From contig JAHEAQ010000011.1 of NCBI GenBank assembly GCA_024642705.1, positions 22,187 through 86,186 on the forward strand: DNA of 64,000 nucleotides, written 5' to 3'. Below the pieces are notes generated by a model. That model did no database searches. It saw only the letters and a list, made by a program, of their open reading frames with translations, and was not told the DNA's origin. This DNA is from Bacteroidota bacterium. GTDB lineage: Bacteria > Bacteroidota > Bacteroidia > Chitinophagales > Saprospiraceae. Below are positions 56,556-64,000 of the stretch, in pieces; the first letter of the stretch is position 1; each line of letters opens with the position of its first letter. The translations under genes and the position numbers were made by a program.

Positions 56556-57935
56556 ATGAATAAAAAAGTTACGGCAATTTTTGACATAGGTAAAACAAAT
56601 AAAAAATTCTTTCTTTTCGATCTGGATTATAAAGAAGCTCATAAAGAATATCAAATTATTGAAGAAATAGCGGACGAAGATGGATTTCCTTGTGATGATT
56701 TAACTGCTATCGAAAATTGGATAAAATCCACTCTTCTGAAAGTAATCCATTCAAATAAATACCAAATAGAGGCTGTAAATTTTAGCACATATGGTGCTAG
56801 TTTTGTTCATATTGATAAAAATGGGGATCCTATTTTGCCTTTATATAATTATTTAAAGCCATTGCCTCAGAAATATACTGATCAATTTTTAGAAAATTAT
56901 GGCCCGGAAGTTAAAATATGCAATGAAACAGCATCTCCAGAAATAAATATGCTTAGTAGCGGTCTTCAGCTGTATTGGATTAAATATAGCAAGCCCGATC
57001 TTTTTAAAAAGATTAAATATTCCCTTCATCTTCCCAATTACCTTAGTTACATTTTTACTAAAACTCCAATCACTGATTACACAAGTATTGGTTGCCATAC
57101 CATGCTTTGGGATCATTCCAAAAAGGACTACCACAAATGGGTATATAAAGAAAAATTAGATCTCAAATTTGCGCCTATCACAAGCTCAAAAAAGAAAATT
57201 GACACCGTAATTAATGACCACAATATTAAGTTTGGGGTTGGAATTCATGATTCCTCAGCAGCACTGCTACCCTATTTGAAAAGCGATAATAAAAAGTTCG
57301 TATTGATTTCAACGGGTACTTGGAGTGTGGCACTCAATCCTTTCTTTTCGAATATTAAATCAAAAAAACTTATTCAAACTAAGGTATTAAATTACATGAG
57401 AATTAATGGAAAAACCGTAAATGCTGAAAAAGTTTTTCTAGGGAATGAATATAAAATTCAAGTTGACAATTTAGTTGAATACTTTGGAGTACAAAAAGAC
57501 GCTGATAAGCAAATTAAATTTTCAAAAAAAATCTATCAAAAATTACTGGTTGATCCATTGTTAAAATTCAAATTTGAAAGTTTGCACCCAAGAAAAGATG
57601 AACCAACTAAGAATAATTTTTCTCTTTTTAATGATTTCAAAACTGGGTATCACCAATTAATGGTAGAACTCATTGATATTCAAGTCGAAGCATTAAAATC
57701 TTGTATTGGCAAAACTAAAATAGAGAAAATTTACATTGATGGAGGATTTTCAAACAATGATGTTTTTGTTAAAATATTAAGCTATCATTTTAAGAATTAT
57801 AAAATCAGAACTACAGAATCTGCATTGGGATCTGCTCTTGGTGCAGCAATGGTTATTTCTGAAAATAAAATTGGCAACAAATTTCTGAAGAAAAATTATA
57901 ACTTGGAAAAAATTAAATCCATAAAACTCAATTAA
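56556..57935 (+). CDS. rhaK: FGGY carbohydrate kinase, probable L-rhamnulokinase
   Basis: 459 residues from the ATG at 56556 (MNKKVTAIFDIGKTNKKFF); the GTG at 56550 in the same frame is a less likely start. FGGY-family motifs: phosphate 1 DIGKTNKK, STYGASF, a STGTWSVALNP phosphate 2 loop and YIDGGFSNNDVF for adenosine binding. It phosphorylates L-rhamnulose to L-rhamnulose-1-phosphate. Assignment rests on its place between rhaI and lldD; divergent enough from E. coli RhaB that sequence alone gives only the family. Starts 9 bases after rhaI and ends 7 bases before lldD. Confidence 0.9.
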   Translation: MNKKVTAIFDIGKTNKKFFLFDLDYKEAHKEYQIIEEIADEDGFPCDDLTAIENWIKSTLLKVIHSNKYQIEAVNFSTYGASFVHIDKNGDPILPLYNYLKPLPQKYTDQFLENYGPEVKICNETASPEINMLSSGLQLYWIKYSKPDLFKKIKYSLHLPNYLSYIFTKTPITDYTSIGCHTMLWDHSKKDYHKWVYKEKLDLKFAPITSSKKKIDTVINDHNIKFGVGIHDSSAALLPYLKSDNKKFVLISTGTWSVALNPFFSNIKSKKLIQTKVLNYMRINGKTVNAEKVFLGNEYKIQVDNLVEYFGVQKDADKQIKFSKKIYQKLLVDPLLKFKFESLHPRKDEPTKNNFSLFNDFKTGYHQLMVELIDIQVEALKSCIGKTKIEKIYIDGGFSNNDVFVKILSYHFKNYKIRTTESALGSALGAAMVISENKIGNKFLKKNYNLEKIKSIKLN

Positions 57936-57942
57936 CTGTAAT

Positions 57943-59094
57943 ATGGCAGAAATAATTATAGATCCAAAATATCCATCTATTCCACATTTGCGAGATAAAG
58001 CAAAAAAAAGAATCCCTCGATTTGCCTTTGAATATTTAGATGGTGGCTGCAATAATGAAGTGAATTTGAGAAAAAATACCAGTGATATCCGTAAAATCGA
58101 ACTAAAACCATATTATTTGAGGGATTACGGAGGAATTGATATGAAGACTGAATTGTTTGGTCAAACTTATGATGCTCCCTTTGGCATTGCTCCCATTGGA
58201 CTCCAGGGATTAATATGGCCAAGAGCAACCGAAATATTGGCACAAGCAGCCAAAGAGCATAATATTCCTTATATCTTGAGCACGGTTGGAACTGCGGATA
58301 TAGAAACAGTAGCCAAAATAACAGACCAAAAAGCTTGGTTTCAATTGTATCATCCGGCAGAAGAAGAATTAAGGGACAAATTGTTAAAGCGAGCTCATGA
58401 TGCTGGATATCCCGTATTGGTTATACTTTCCGATGTACCTACTTTCGGCTACAGACCAAAAGAAATTAAAAATGGATTAGCTATTCCACCAAAATTGACC
58501 TTTAATAATATGATGCAAATAATGGCCAATCCAAATTGGGCATTGAGTACATTGATAGCAGGACAACCACAATTCAAAACATTAAAACCTTATTTGCCAA
58601 AAGGTCTTAATTTAAAACATTTAGGACTTTTCATGAATAAAACTTTCTCTGGAAGATTGAATGAAGAAAGAATTAATAAGATAAGAGATCAGTGGAAAGG
58701 TAAAATAGTATTAAAAGGAGTTGCTTCAGCTGAAGACATGAATAAAGCCATCAAAATTGGAATTGATGGGGTCATCATTTCTAATCATGGTGGCAGACAA
58801 TTGGATGCTGGACAATCTACCATTGCTGTACTTCATGATATAATTGAAGAATTCAGAGGAAAGATTAAGATCATGATGGACAGTGGAATGCGTTCAGGTC
58901 CTGACATCGCTTCAACTTTAGCTTCAGGTGCAGATTTTGCTTTTTTAGGACGAGCATTTATGTACGGAGTTGGGGCAATGGGGCAAAATGGTGGCAATCA
59001 AAGTATTTCCATATTAAAACGGGAATTACAACAAGTTATGGAGCAAGTATGCTGTGAAAAAGTAATAGATCTCAAAAATCATTTAATTAAATAG
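57943..59094 (+). CDS. lldD: FMN-dependent L-lactate dehydrogenase (alpha-hydroxyacid oxidase family)
   Basis: 383 residues. Oxidises L-lactate to pyruvate, passing electrons to the quinone pool or oxygen. Family motifs: RFAFEYLDGG, PFGIAPIGLQGLIWP, the substrate/flavin segment STVGTADIETVA, the active-site HGGRQLD (His, with Arg three residues on) in SNHGGRQLDAGQST, and DSGMRSGPDIASTLASGADFAFLGRAFMYG. Here it completes the path from rhamnose: RhaEW makes L-lactate, this enzyme makes pyruvate. No membrane segment, so peripherally bound or soluble. Glycolate or another hydroxyacid is a less likely substrate. Confidence 0.94.
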   Translation: MAEIIIDPKYPSIPHLRDKAKKRIPRFAFEYLDGGCNNEVNLRKNTSDIRKIELKPYYLRDYGGIDMKTELFGQTYDAPFGIAPIGLQGLIWPRATEILAQAAKEHNIPYILSTVGTADIETVAKITDQKAWFQLYHPAEEELRDKLLKRAHDAGYPVLVILSDVPTFGYRPKEIKNGLAIPPKLTFNNMMQIMANPNWALSTLIAGQPQFKTLKPYLPKGLNLKHLGLFMNKTFSGRLNEERINKIRDQWKGKIVLKGVASAEDMNKAIKIGIDGVIISNHGGRQLDAGQSTIAVLHDIIEEFRGKIKIMMDSGMRSGPDIASTLASGADFAFLGRAFMYGVGAMGQNGGNQSISILKRELQQVMEQVCCEKVIDLKNHLIK

Positions 59095-59109
59095 TAAAAC
59101 AAAAGAAAA

Positions 59110-60528
59110 ATGAGCCAATACAACATTGAAGAAGAAATTGAAGAAATAGCAGGTGGTGAATTTGAAAGAACACCAGTCCCGGAATCCAAACTAAAAAGCT
59201 GGAAAAGTTTTTTGGGGATGTATGCAGGTGAACACGCTGCCGGAACTGAATTTGTTATTGGCCCATTATTTTTAACCGCTGGAGTTAGTGCTTTTGATTT
59301 AATTATAGGACTATTATTGGGAAATCTTTTAGCTGTCTTAAGTTGGAGGTTTTTGACTGCAGAAATAGCTGTAAAGCATAGGTTAACATTGTATTATCAG
59401 CTAGAAAAAATCTGCGGCAAAAAACTGGTTATCGGTTATAATTTGGCCAATGGAATTCTATTTTGTTTTCTTGCAGGAGCAATGATCACCGTTTCAGCGA
59501 CAGCTGTAGGAATTCCTTTTAATATGGAAATGCCAAAATTAACCGATACCATGCCTAATGGAATGACTTGGATAATCATAGTTATTGCTATAGGCGCCGT
59601 GATTTCACTAGTTGCTTCTAAAGGTTATGATATGGTTTCCAAAGCAGCCAATTGGATGTCTCCAGTCATTGTTTTGGGATTTTTGGCGTGTGGAATCGTT
59701 GCTCTAACACAATTGGAAGTGAGCAATTTTTCAGATTTTTGGAATATTTGGGGTGAAGGAAGCGATCCTTTTCCAGGGCAGATAAAATATACTTTTTGGC
59801 ATGTGGTAATTTGGTCGTGGTTTGCAAATGCTGCAATGCACATAGGAATGTCAGATTTATCCGTATTCAGATTTGCAAAAAATCCAAGTTCAGGATGGAC
59901 TACTGCAGCAGGAATGTATGTTGGTCATTACATGGCATGGATCGCTGCTGCTCTTTTATACGCTGTTTATTTAAAATCTCCTGAGGCTGTAGGTTTCTTA
60001 GCTGAAGGTGTTGCCCCTCCAGTTGCACCTGGACCTTTGGCATATAATGCGATTGGCTTTTTCGGAATAATTGCTGTGGTGTTAGCTGGATGGACAACTG
60101 CAAATCCCACCATTTACAGAGCTGGTTTAGCATTTCAAGCAATAATTCCCAAAGTATCCACTTTTTGGGTGACCATTATTGCAGGAACGATTGCCACCAT
60201 CGCGGGCATCTTCCCTGCATTTGCAATGAAATTATTAGGGTTTGTTGCACTTTACGGATTTATTTTAGCACCATTTGGGGCAATTATTGTTTTCGAGCAT
60301 TTCTTTGCAGAAAAAGCTGGAATCTTGCGCAATTATGCTGAAAAAGCTAACATTAACATCAATCGAGCTGTACTTTATGCGTGGGCATTGAGTTTTGGTA
60401 TATTTTATTTTATTTCCTTACAATTTGATGTGTTTTTGTCTTTTTTAACGCTACCTGCTTGGTTAATGTGCGGAATCCTTTACTTATGGTTAAGTAAGCT
60501 TTTCCAGAAAAAACAAATTAGTGTATAA
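59110..60528 (+). CDS. NCS1-like (purine/cytosine permease-type) carrier in rhamnose operon
   Basis: 472 residues with about 12 membrane helices and an NCS1-type pattern: MYAGEHAAGTEF early, LLGNLLAVLSWRFLTAEIAV, TFWHVVIWSWFANAAMHIGM, SDLSVFRF, and AGWTTANPTIYRAGLAFQ. The sodium/proton-coupled NCS1 family moves nucleobases, allantoin or thiamine-like compounds. Its place as last gene of the rhamnose operon (15 bases after lldD) and the absence of a RhaT- or MFS-type permease suggest it brings in rhamnose, or exports or imports lactate or lactaldehyde. That is inference from context. Confidence 0.88.
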   Translation: MSQYNIEEEIEEIAGGEFERTPVPESKLKSWKSFLGMYAGEHAAGTEFVIGPLFLTAGVSAFDLIIGLLLGNLLAVLSWRFLTAEIAVKHRLTLYYQLEKICGKKLVIGYNLANGILFCFLAGAMITVSATAVGIPFNMEMPKLTDTMPNGMTWIIIVIAIGAVISLVASKGYDMVSKAANWMSPVIVLGFLACGIVALTQLEVSNFSDFWNIWGEGSDPFPGQIKYTFWHVVIWSWFANAAMHIGMSDLSVFRFAKNPSSGWTTAAGMYVGHYMAWIAAALLYAVYLKSPEAVGFLAEGVAPPVAPGPLAYNAIGFFGIIAVVLAGWTTANPTIYRAGLAFQAIIPKVSTFWVTIIAGTIATIAGIFPAFAMKLLGFVALYGFILAPFGAIIVFEHFFAEKAGILRNYAEKANININRAVLYAWALSFGIFYFISLQFDVFLSFLTLPAWLMCGILYLWLSKLFQKKQISV

Positions 60529-60915
60529 TATTATGACTATTCCTTTTTGAAAAGTTAATTGAAAGTATTTTTTGAAGGAGCGGTCAAAATTAATACAATA
60601 TTTTGTTTATGAGATAATCGTACGTTAGCTGTGAATTCCGTTAGTATTCATATGCCAATTTTAGAATTTCCGTTTTCTGGACTAATTCTTAATTTCTAAT
60701 GTGATGTTGATTACAGAAAGGGGGTTTCCAAATTCATTTTTATCTAATCTTTAAATTTAGAATTATTCTTCAAACCATTGATTCCTAGGTCTTTTGATTA
60801 TCAAATACGATTAATCAGCATCTTTTCTTGATACACGTCATCTATTATATTGATTTGAATCATCCTTCTCAGTTTGCTTCGTTTCTACCTTTGTTTTATA
60901 ATAAAAATTATTACA
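60529..60915. other. Intergenic region between the rhamnose operon and the SQR operon
   Basis: 387 bases without a gene. No clear terminator hairpin directly after the carrier gene. Near the right end is TACCTTTG (60886-60893), a perfect match to the -7 box, and a 6-base inverted repeat TGATTA/TAATCA at 60795-60817 that could be an operator. The rest shows nothing recognisable. Confidence 0.5.
60886..60893 (+). promoter_or_regulatory. Candidate -7 box of the SQR operon
   Basis: TACCTTTG matches the Bacteroidota TAnnTTTG element exactly, 22 bases before the ATG at 60916. TTTG elements upstream are at 9 and 28 bases, outside the usual 17-23 range, so the -33 part is poor. Confidence 0.35.
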
Positions 60916-62178
60916 ATGAAAAATATGTTGATTCTTGGTGCGGGTACTTCAGGTACAATGATGGCTAACCATTTAAACAATAGATTGTCCCATGATGAAT
61001 GGAATATTACTTTGGTAGATAAAGAAGAAACCCATTACTATCAGCCTGGTTTTTTATTTATTCCTTTTGACATTTACAAACCAAAACAGGTTAAAAAATC
61101 TATTGATAAGTTTATCCCAAATAATGTAAGCTTAATCAGAGAAAAAATAAACAAAATCGATAAAGATCAGAATAAAGTTTTTCTTCAAAATGGATTAGAA
61201 CTAAATTATGACGTATTGATCATTGCTACAGGAACAGACATTGCACCTGATGAGATTGAAGGAATGTTAGGAGATAAATGGCAGAAAGATATTTTTGATT
61301 TTTATACCTATGAAGGTGCTAAAAATTTAAGAAACAAATTGGCGAATTGGAAAGGAGGTAAATTGGTTGTGCATATTTGTGAAATGCCTATTAAATGTCC
61401 TGTCGCTCCATTAGAATTTGCCTTCCTAGCAGATTCATTTTTTATCAATAAAAAAATGAGGGACCAAGTAGAAATTACTTTTGTAACGCCGATGGACGGT
61501 GCATTTACAAAACCAAAAGCTTCTAAAGAACTTGGTTATTTGCTCGAAGATAAGAACATCAAATTGGTGCCAAACTTTAACATTGAAAGAGTGGATACTG
61601 AAAACAAAACCATTATAGATTATGGTGGTCAAGAAGTTGAATATGATTTATTGGTTACTGTCCCTACCAACAAAGGTGACGAAATGGTTGCAAGATCAGG
61701 ATTTGGCGATGACCTTAATTTTGTACCAACCAATAAAGGAACGCTTCAAACGACTGTAAAAGATAATATTTTTGCAATTGGTGATGCTACCAATATTCCA
61801 GCTTCTAAAGCAGGTTCAGTAGCACACTTTGAAGCAGAAATATTAACTGAAAATATCATGCGTTATATTAAAGGCGAAACTTTGAATGAAACTTTCGACG
61901 GACACGCAAATTGTTTTATCGAAACTGGACATGGAAAAGCTTTGCTTATAGACTTTAATTATACTCAAGAACCTGTAACTGGAGTATTCCCATTGCCAAA
62001 TGTAGGCCCTTTGAGCTTATTGAAAGAATCCCATATGAACCACATGGGTAAGCTTGCTTTCAAATGGATTTATTGGAACATGCTCATTAAAGGACGACAT
62101 ATTCCTTTTGTATCGTCACATATGTCAAAATCCGGAAAGGATATTGAAGTTAAAAATGAACCCGAATTAATAAAATAA
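60916..62178 (+). CDS. sqr: Sulfide:quinone oxidoreductase-like flavoprotein
   Basis: 420 residues from the ATG at 60916; the frame extends back to 60874 without a good start. FAD-binding motif GAGTSG at 8-13, a second Rossmann region, and the redox Cys at 161 (PIKCPVAP) with Cys333 (ANCFIETGH); Cys155 lies close by. The C-terminal LKESHMNHMGKLAFKWIYW segment, with aromatic and amphipathic character, fits membrane-edge quinone binding. Such enzymes oxidise sulfide to polysulfide or zero-valent sulfur and reduce quinone. The next two genes (12 and 45 bases apart) encode sulfur carriers, supporting the role. Confidence 0.92.
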   Translation: MKNMLILGAGTSGTMMANHLNNRLSHDEWNITLVDKEETHYYQPGFLFIPFDIYKPKQVKKSIDKFIPNNVSLIREKINKIDKDQNKVFLQNGLELNYDVLIIATGTDIAPDEIEGMLGDKWQKDIFDFYTYEGAKNLRNKLANWKGGKLVVHICEMPIKCPVAPLEFAFLADSFFINKKMRDQVEITFVTPMDGAFTKPKASKELGYLLEDKNIKLVPNFNIERVDTENKTIIDYGGQEVEYDLLVTVPTNKGDEMVARSGFGDDLNFVPTNKGTLQTTVKDNIFAIGDATNIPASKAGSVAHFEAEILTENIMRYIKGETLNETFDGHANCFIETGHGKALLIDFNYTQEPVTGVFPLPNVGPLSLLKESHMNHMGKLAFKWIYWNMLIKGRHIPFVSSHMSKSGKDIEVKNEPELIK

Positions 62179-62190
62179 AAATAAATTACA

Positions 62191-62502
62191 ATGATCGAAA
62201 AAACATATGCTGGAACCGCAGTTGCGTGCACAGATGAAGGTTACCTTCAAGAATTAGCTCAATGGAACAAATCAATTGGAACCGAAATAGCCAAAGAAGA
62301 AAGTATTGATATGACTCCTAAACATTGGGAAGTTATTTCCTATTTGCAGGACCAAAACAAAAAAGGAACCGCATTGACCATTAGATCAATCGGCAAAAGT
62401 GGAGTCGTTTCCATCAAAGAATTTTATGAACTATTTCCAGAAGGTCCATTGAAAAAAGCAAGTAGAATTGCTGGAATCCCTAAACCTGTTAGCTGTATTT
62501 AA
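62191..62502 (+). CDS. TusE/DsrC-like sulfur carrier
   Basis: 103 residues. C-terminal arm ends ASRIAGIPKPVSCI, with the conserved penultimate Cys102 that carries persulfide in TusE and DsrC. The second Cys of true DsrC, eleven residues earlier, is Ser91 here, so this is a single-Cys form like TusE. It would pass sulfur on from the SQR or DsrE proteins. Middle region TPKHWEVISYLQDQ fits the family. 12 bases after SQR. Confidence 0.92.
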   Translation: MIEKTYAGTAVACTDEGYLQELAQWNKSIGTEIAKEESIDMTPKHWEVISYLQDQNKKGTALTIRSIGKSGVVSIKEFYELFPEGPLKKASRIAGIPKPVSCI

Positions 62503-62547
62503 AAATATTCAGATCCAGGTTTATTTTTAAAAATTAAATCAAAAAAA

Positions 62548-63027
62548 ATGACAACGAATCATAAAGTAAAAAAAATGATGCTTATTTTATCTAAAGCCAC
62601 TTTGGATAATGTGTATGCATGTTTCATTCTAGCTAATGGAGCAAGAATGGAAGGAATTGAATCAGAAATATTTTTCACATTTTTCGGATTAGAAGCCATT
62701 CAAAAAGAGAAATTAAAACATTTACACGTAGCAACAGTTGGAAATCCAGCAATGCATATGCCAACCATGTTAGGTGGGCTTCCAGGAATGGAAGCAGTGG
62801 CTACAAAAATGATGAAGTCTAAAATCGAAAAATTAGATATACCTCCTGTAGATGAATTTCTAGAAATTTTGACAGCATCTGGAACAAAAATTTGGGCTTG
62901 CAAATTGGCAATGGATATGTTCGACATCAAAGAAAGTGATTTGATTGAAGACTTAGATGGCGTATTGACAGTTGGTGATTTTTATGCTCGAGCTTCAGGT
63001 GAAGGTACTCATGTGATTTTTATTTAA
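62548..63027 (+). CDS. DsrE2-like (DsrE/DsrF family) sulfur-transfer protein
   Basis: 159 residues. Family traits: a beta-alpha opening KKMMLILSKATLDNVYACFILANGA (Cys25), FFTFFGLEAI, the MHMPTMLGGLPGMEAVATKMM insert typical of DsrE2 forms, and WACKLAMDMF with Cys118. DsrE2 proteins receive sulfane sulfur on the conserved Cys and hand it on in sulfur-oxidising or tRNA-thiolation pathways. Last gene before a strong terminator, completing SQR, TusE-like, DsrE2-like. Confidence 0.9.
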   Translation: MTTNHKVKKMMLILSKATLDNVYACFILANGARMEGIESEIFFTFFGLEAIQKEKLKHLHVATVGNPAMHMPTMLGGLPGMEAVATKMMKSKIEKLDIPPVDEFLEILTASGTKIWACKLAMDMFDIKESDLIEDLDGVLTVGDFYARASGEGTHVIFI

Positions 63028-63074
63028 TAAAAATACTTTTAATTGCCTCCACTTGCGGAAACAATAAAATTTCA

Positions 63075-63111
63075 GAATCCAAGCCTTCAAACATTGTTAA
63101 GGCTTGGATTC
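63075..63111 (+). terminator. Rho-independent terminator after the DsrE2 gene
   Basis: GAATCCAAGCCTT and AAGGCTTGGATTC form a perfect 13-bp stem with an 11-base loop, followed by ATTTAATTT. Located 47 bases after the DsrE2 stop and before the Rrf2 gene. The sequence is nearly symmetric but no gene faces it from the right. Confidence 0.88.
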
Positions 63112-63155
63112 ATTTAATTTAAAATATTACAATTACACTTTAGAATATTAAAATT

Positions 63156-63584
63156 ATGTTTTCAAAAGATTGTGAATTAGGTTTAAAAACGACTATTCAT
63201 CTTGTTGCTCAGACTCAAAAGGGAGTAAAACAAAACCAAAAAGAAATTGCTGAAGCGATAAAAGCACCGATTTCAGAAACTTCAAAGATCCTTAAAGTTT
63301 TAGCCAAAAAAGATATCATAAAATCTACCAAAGGACCAACTGGTGGTTACGAAATTGATCAAAGTAAATTAGATAACATTTCCATATGTTGTGTCGTTAA
63401 AGCAATCGATGGGGAAGAAATTTATGCAAGTTGTTGCCTTGGACTTAAATCATGTAAAGATTCAAATTCATGTTTGATACAATCTGACTACAAACAATTT
63501 CAGCATGGTCTCCAAAAAATGCACGAGACAACAAAGGTGAAAAATTTTGCAAGCAATTTTAAAGTCACTCCGAATGCATTTTAA
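63156..63584 (+). CDS. Rrf2 family regulator with Fe-S Cys signature
   Basis: 142 residues. Winged-helix DNA-binding domain (about 1-70; QKEIAEAIKAPISETSKILKVLAKKDIIKSTKGPTGGYEI) and the dimer/ligand loop with Cys94, Cys100 and Cys106 in a C-x5-C-x5-C arrangement, the spacing of the [2Fe-2S] or [4Fe-4S] ligands of IscR and NsrR. It is likely a redox, NO or sulfide-responsive repressor. Extra Cys79, Cys80 and Cys93 are present and may respond to persulfide. It is followed 20 bases on by a truncated haemoglobin. Confidence 0.92.
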   Translation: MFSKDCELGLKTTIHLVAQTQKGVKQNQKEIAEAIKAPISETSKILKVLAKKDIIKSTKGPTGGYEIDQSKLDNISICCVVKAIDGEEIYASCCLGLKSCKDSNSCLIQSDYKQFQHGLQKMHETTKVKNFASNFKVTPNAF

Positions 63585-63604
63585 ATATAAAATCAAAATT
63601 TATA

Positions 63605-64000
63605 ATGATAGAAAAAAAAGATATTCTTGCACTTTCAGACATTAAAATTTTAGTTGATGCTTTCTATACAAAAGTAAGGCAAGATGATATTTTAGGCCAT
63701 ATTTTTGAAAATAAAATAGCCGACAGATGGCCTTTACATTTAGACAAAATGTACCGTTTCTGGCAAACTATTCTTCTGAGGGAACATACTTATTTTGGAA
63801 CCCCTTTCCCACCCCACGCCCATCTTCCGGTTGATGCAGAACATTTCGAGCGTTGGAAAAAACTGTTTTTTGAAACCATTGACGAAAATTTTGAAGGCGA
63901 AAAAGTCGTCGAAGCTAAATGGCGAGCAGAAAAGATGGCAGAAATGTTCCTTTATAAAATAAAACACATCCAAAACAGTCAGAATCATCCTATTATTTAG
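63605..64000 (+). CDS. Group III truncated haemoglobin
   Basis: 131 residues; the stop TAG is the last codon of the window, so the gene is complete. Opening LSDIKILVDAFYTKVRQDDILGHIF, then a helix with RWPLHLDKMYRFWQTILL and PPHAHLPVDAEHFERWKKLF. His73 corresponds to the proximal (F8) His and His45 to the distal E7 position of Campylobacter Ctb, as I recall it. Such globins bind O2 and NO and are often controlled by Rrf2/NsrR-type repressors, in keeping with the gene upstream. Confidence 0.93.
   Translation: MIEKKDILALSDIKILVDAFYTKVRQDDILGHIFENKIADRWPLHLDKMYRFWQTILLREHTYFGTPFPPHAHLPVDAEHFERWKKLFFETIDENFEGEKVVEAKWRAEKMAEMFLYKIKHIQNSQNHPII

Noticed and set aside
59900..60142. Gln/Leu-rich antisense ORF inside the NCS1 carrier gene
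   Set aside because: Composition follows from the membrane-helix codons on the other strand.
60874..60915. Longer N-terminus for the SQR-like protein
   Set aside because: The extra residues would put a hydrophobic stretch before the FAD-binding strand, overlap the -7 box, and the family begins at MKNMLILGAG.
1..64000. tRNA, rRNA, CRISPR arrays or prophage
   Set aside because: I saw no cloverleaf-like runs ending in GGTTCRA-type T arms, no ribosomal RNA sequence, no regular direct-repeat arrays and no phage structural genes on reading all intergenic regions.

Overview
The window looks like a chromosome segment of an AT-rich (roughly one third GC by eye) member of the Bacteroidota, probably a Saprospiria-like lineage. 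Signs of this are a fused SecDF, a long leucyl-tRNA synthetase with a Bacteroidota-type insertion before KMSKR, type IX secretion (T9SS) sorting domains, a PorE-like OmpA lipoprotein, many lipoproteins, and promoter-like sites with TAnnTTTG -7 boxes in place of TATAAT. The phylum is well supported; anything finer is inference.

Layout. 1-35 kb is mostly housekeeping and envelope genes: the end of a VPS10/sortilin-type beta-propeller protein, a penicillin-acylase-type Ntn hydrolase with a small coiled-coil partner, leuS, a PorE-like lipoprotein, secDF, a BON-LysM protein, a second VPS10 protein with a T9SS tail, a D-2-hydroxyacid dehydrogenase, a TonB-dependent receptor with a DUF547 lipoprotein, a TerB-like protein, mutS, an ArsC-like reductase, a hotdog thioesterase, a choice-of-anchor-B T9SS cargo, a third VPS10 protein, TfoX-N and GNAT proteins and an amidohydrolase lipoprotein. 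At 34.7 kb lies a RAYT/IS200-like protein whose HUH histidines are both glutamine, followed by a long imperfect inverted repeat. A fourth VPS10 protein follows.

39-60.5 kb is a rhamnose locus. The outer part has a six-hairpin-glycosidase lipoprotein, a Tat-exported Gfo/Idh/MocA oxidoreductase, L-rhamnose mutarotase, a GH78 alpha-L-rhamnosidase and a giant sulfatase-GH78 fusion. The fusion's signal peptide is out of frame because of a nine-T run. The inner part has a GntR regulator, a lactonase and a VOC protein diverging from an operon of RhaEW (aldolase plus lactaldehyde dehydrogenase), RhaI, rhamnulokinase, an FMN L-lactate dehydrogenase and an NCS1-like carrier. Together these would free rhamnose from (probably sulfated) glycans, such as green-algal ulvan-type polymers, and convert it to DHAP and pyruvate. 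No SusC/SusD pair is present and no classical rhamnose permease is seen. Between the GH78 gene and the fusion is about 1 kb of non-coding DNA with a long hairpin and a GC-rich patch.

60.9-64 kb is a sulfur/nitrosative-stress module: a sulfide:quinone-oxidoreductase-like flavoprotein, a TusE/DsrC-like sulfur carrier, a DsrE2-like protein, then after a strong terminator an Rrf2 regulator with a CX5CX5C Fe-S signature and a group III truncated haemoglobin. I see no rRNA, tRNA, CRISPR array, prophage or intact insertion sequence.
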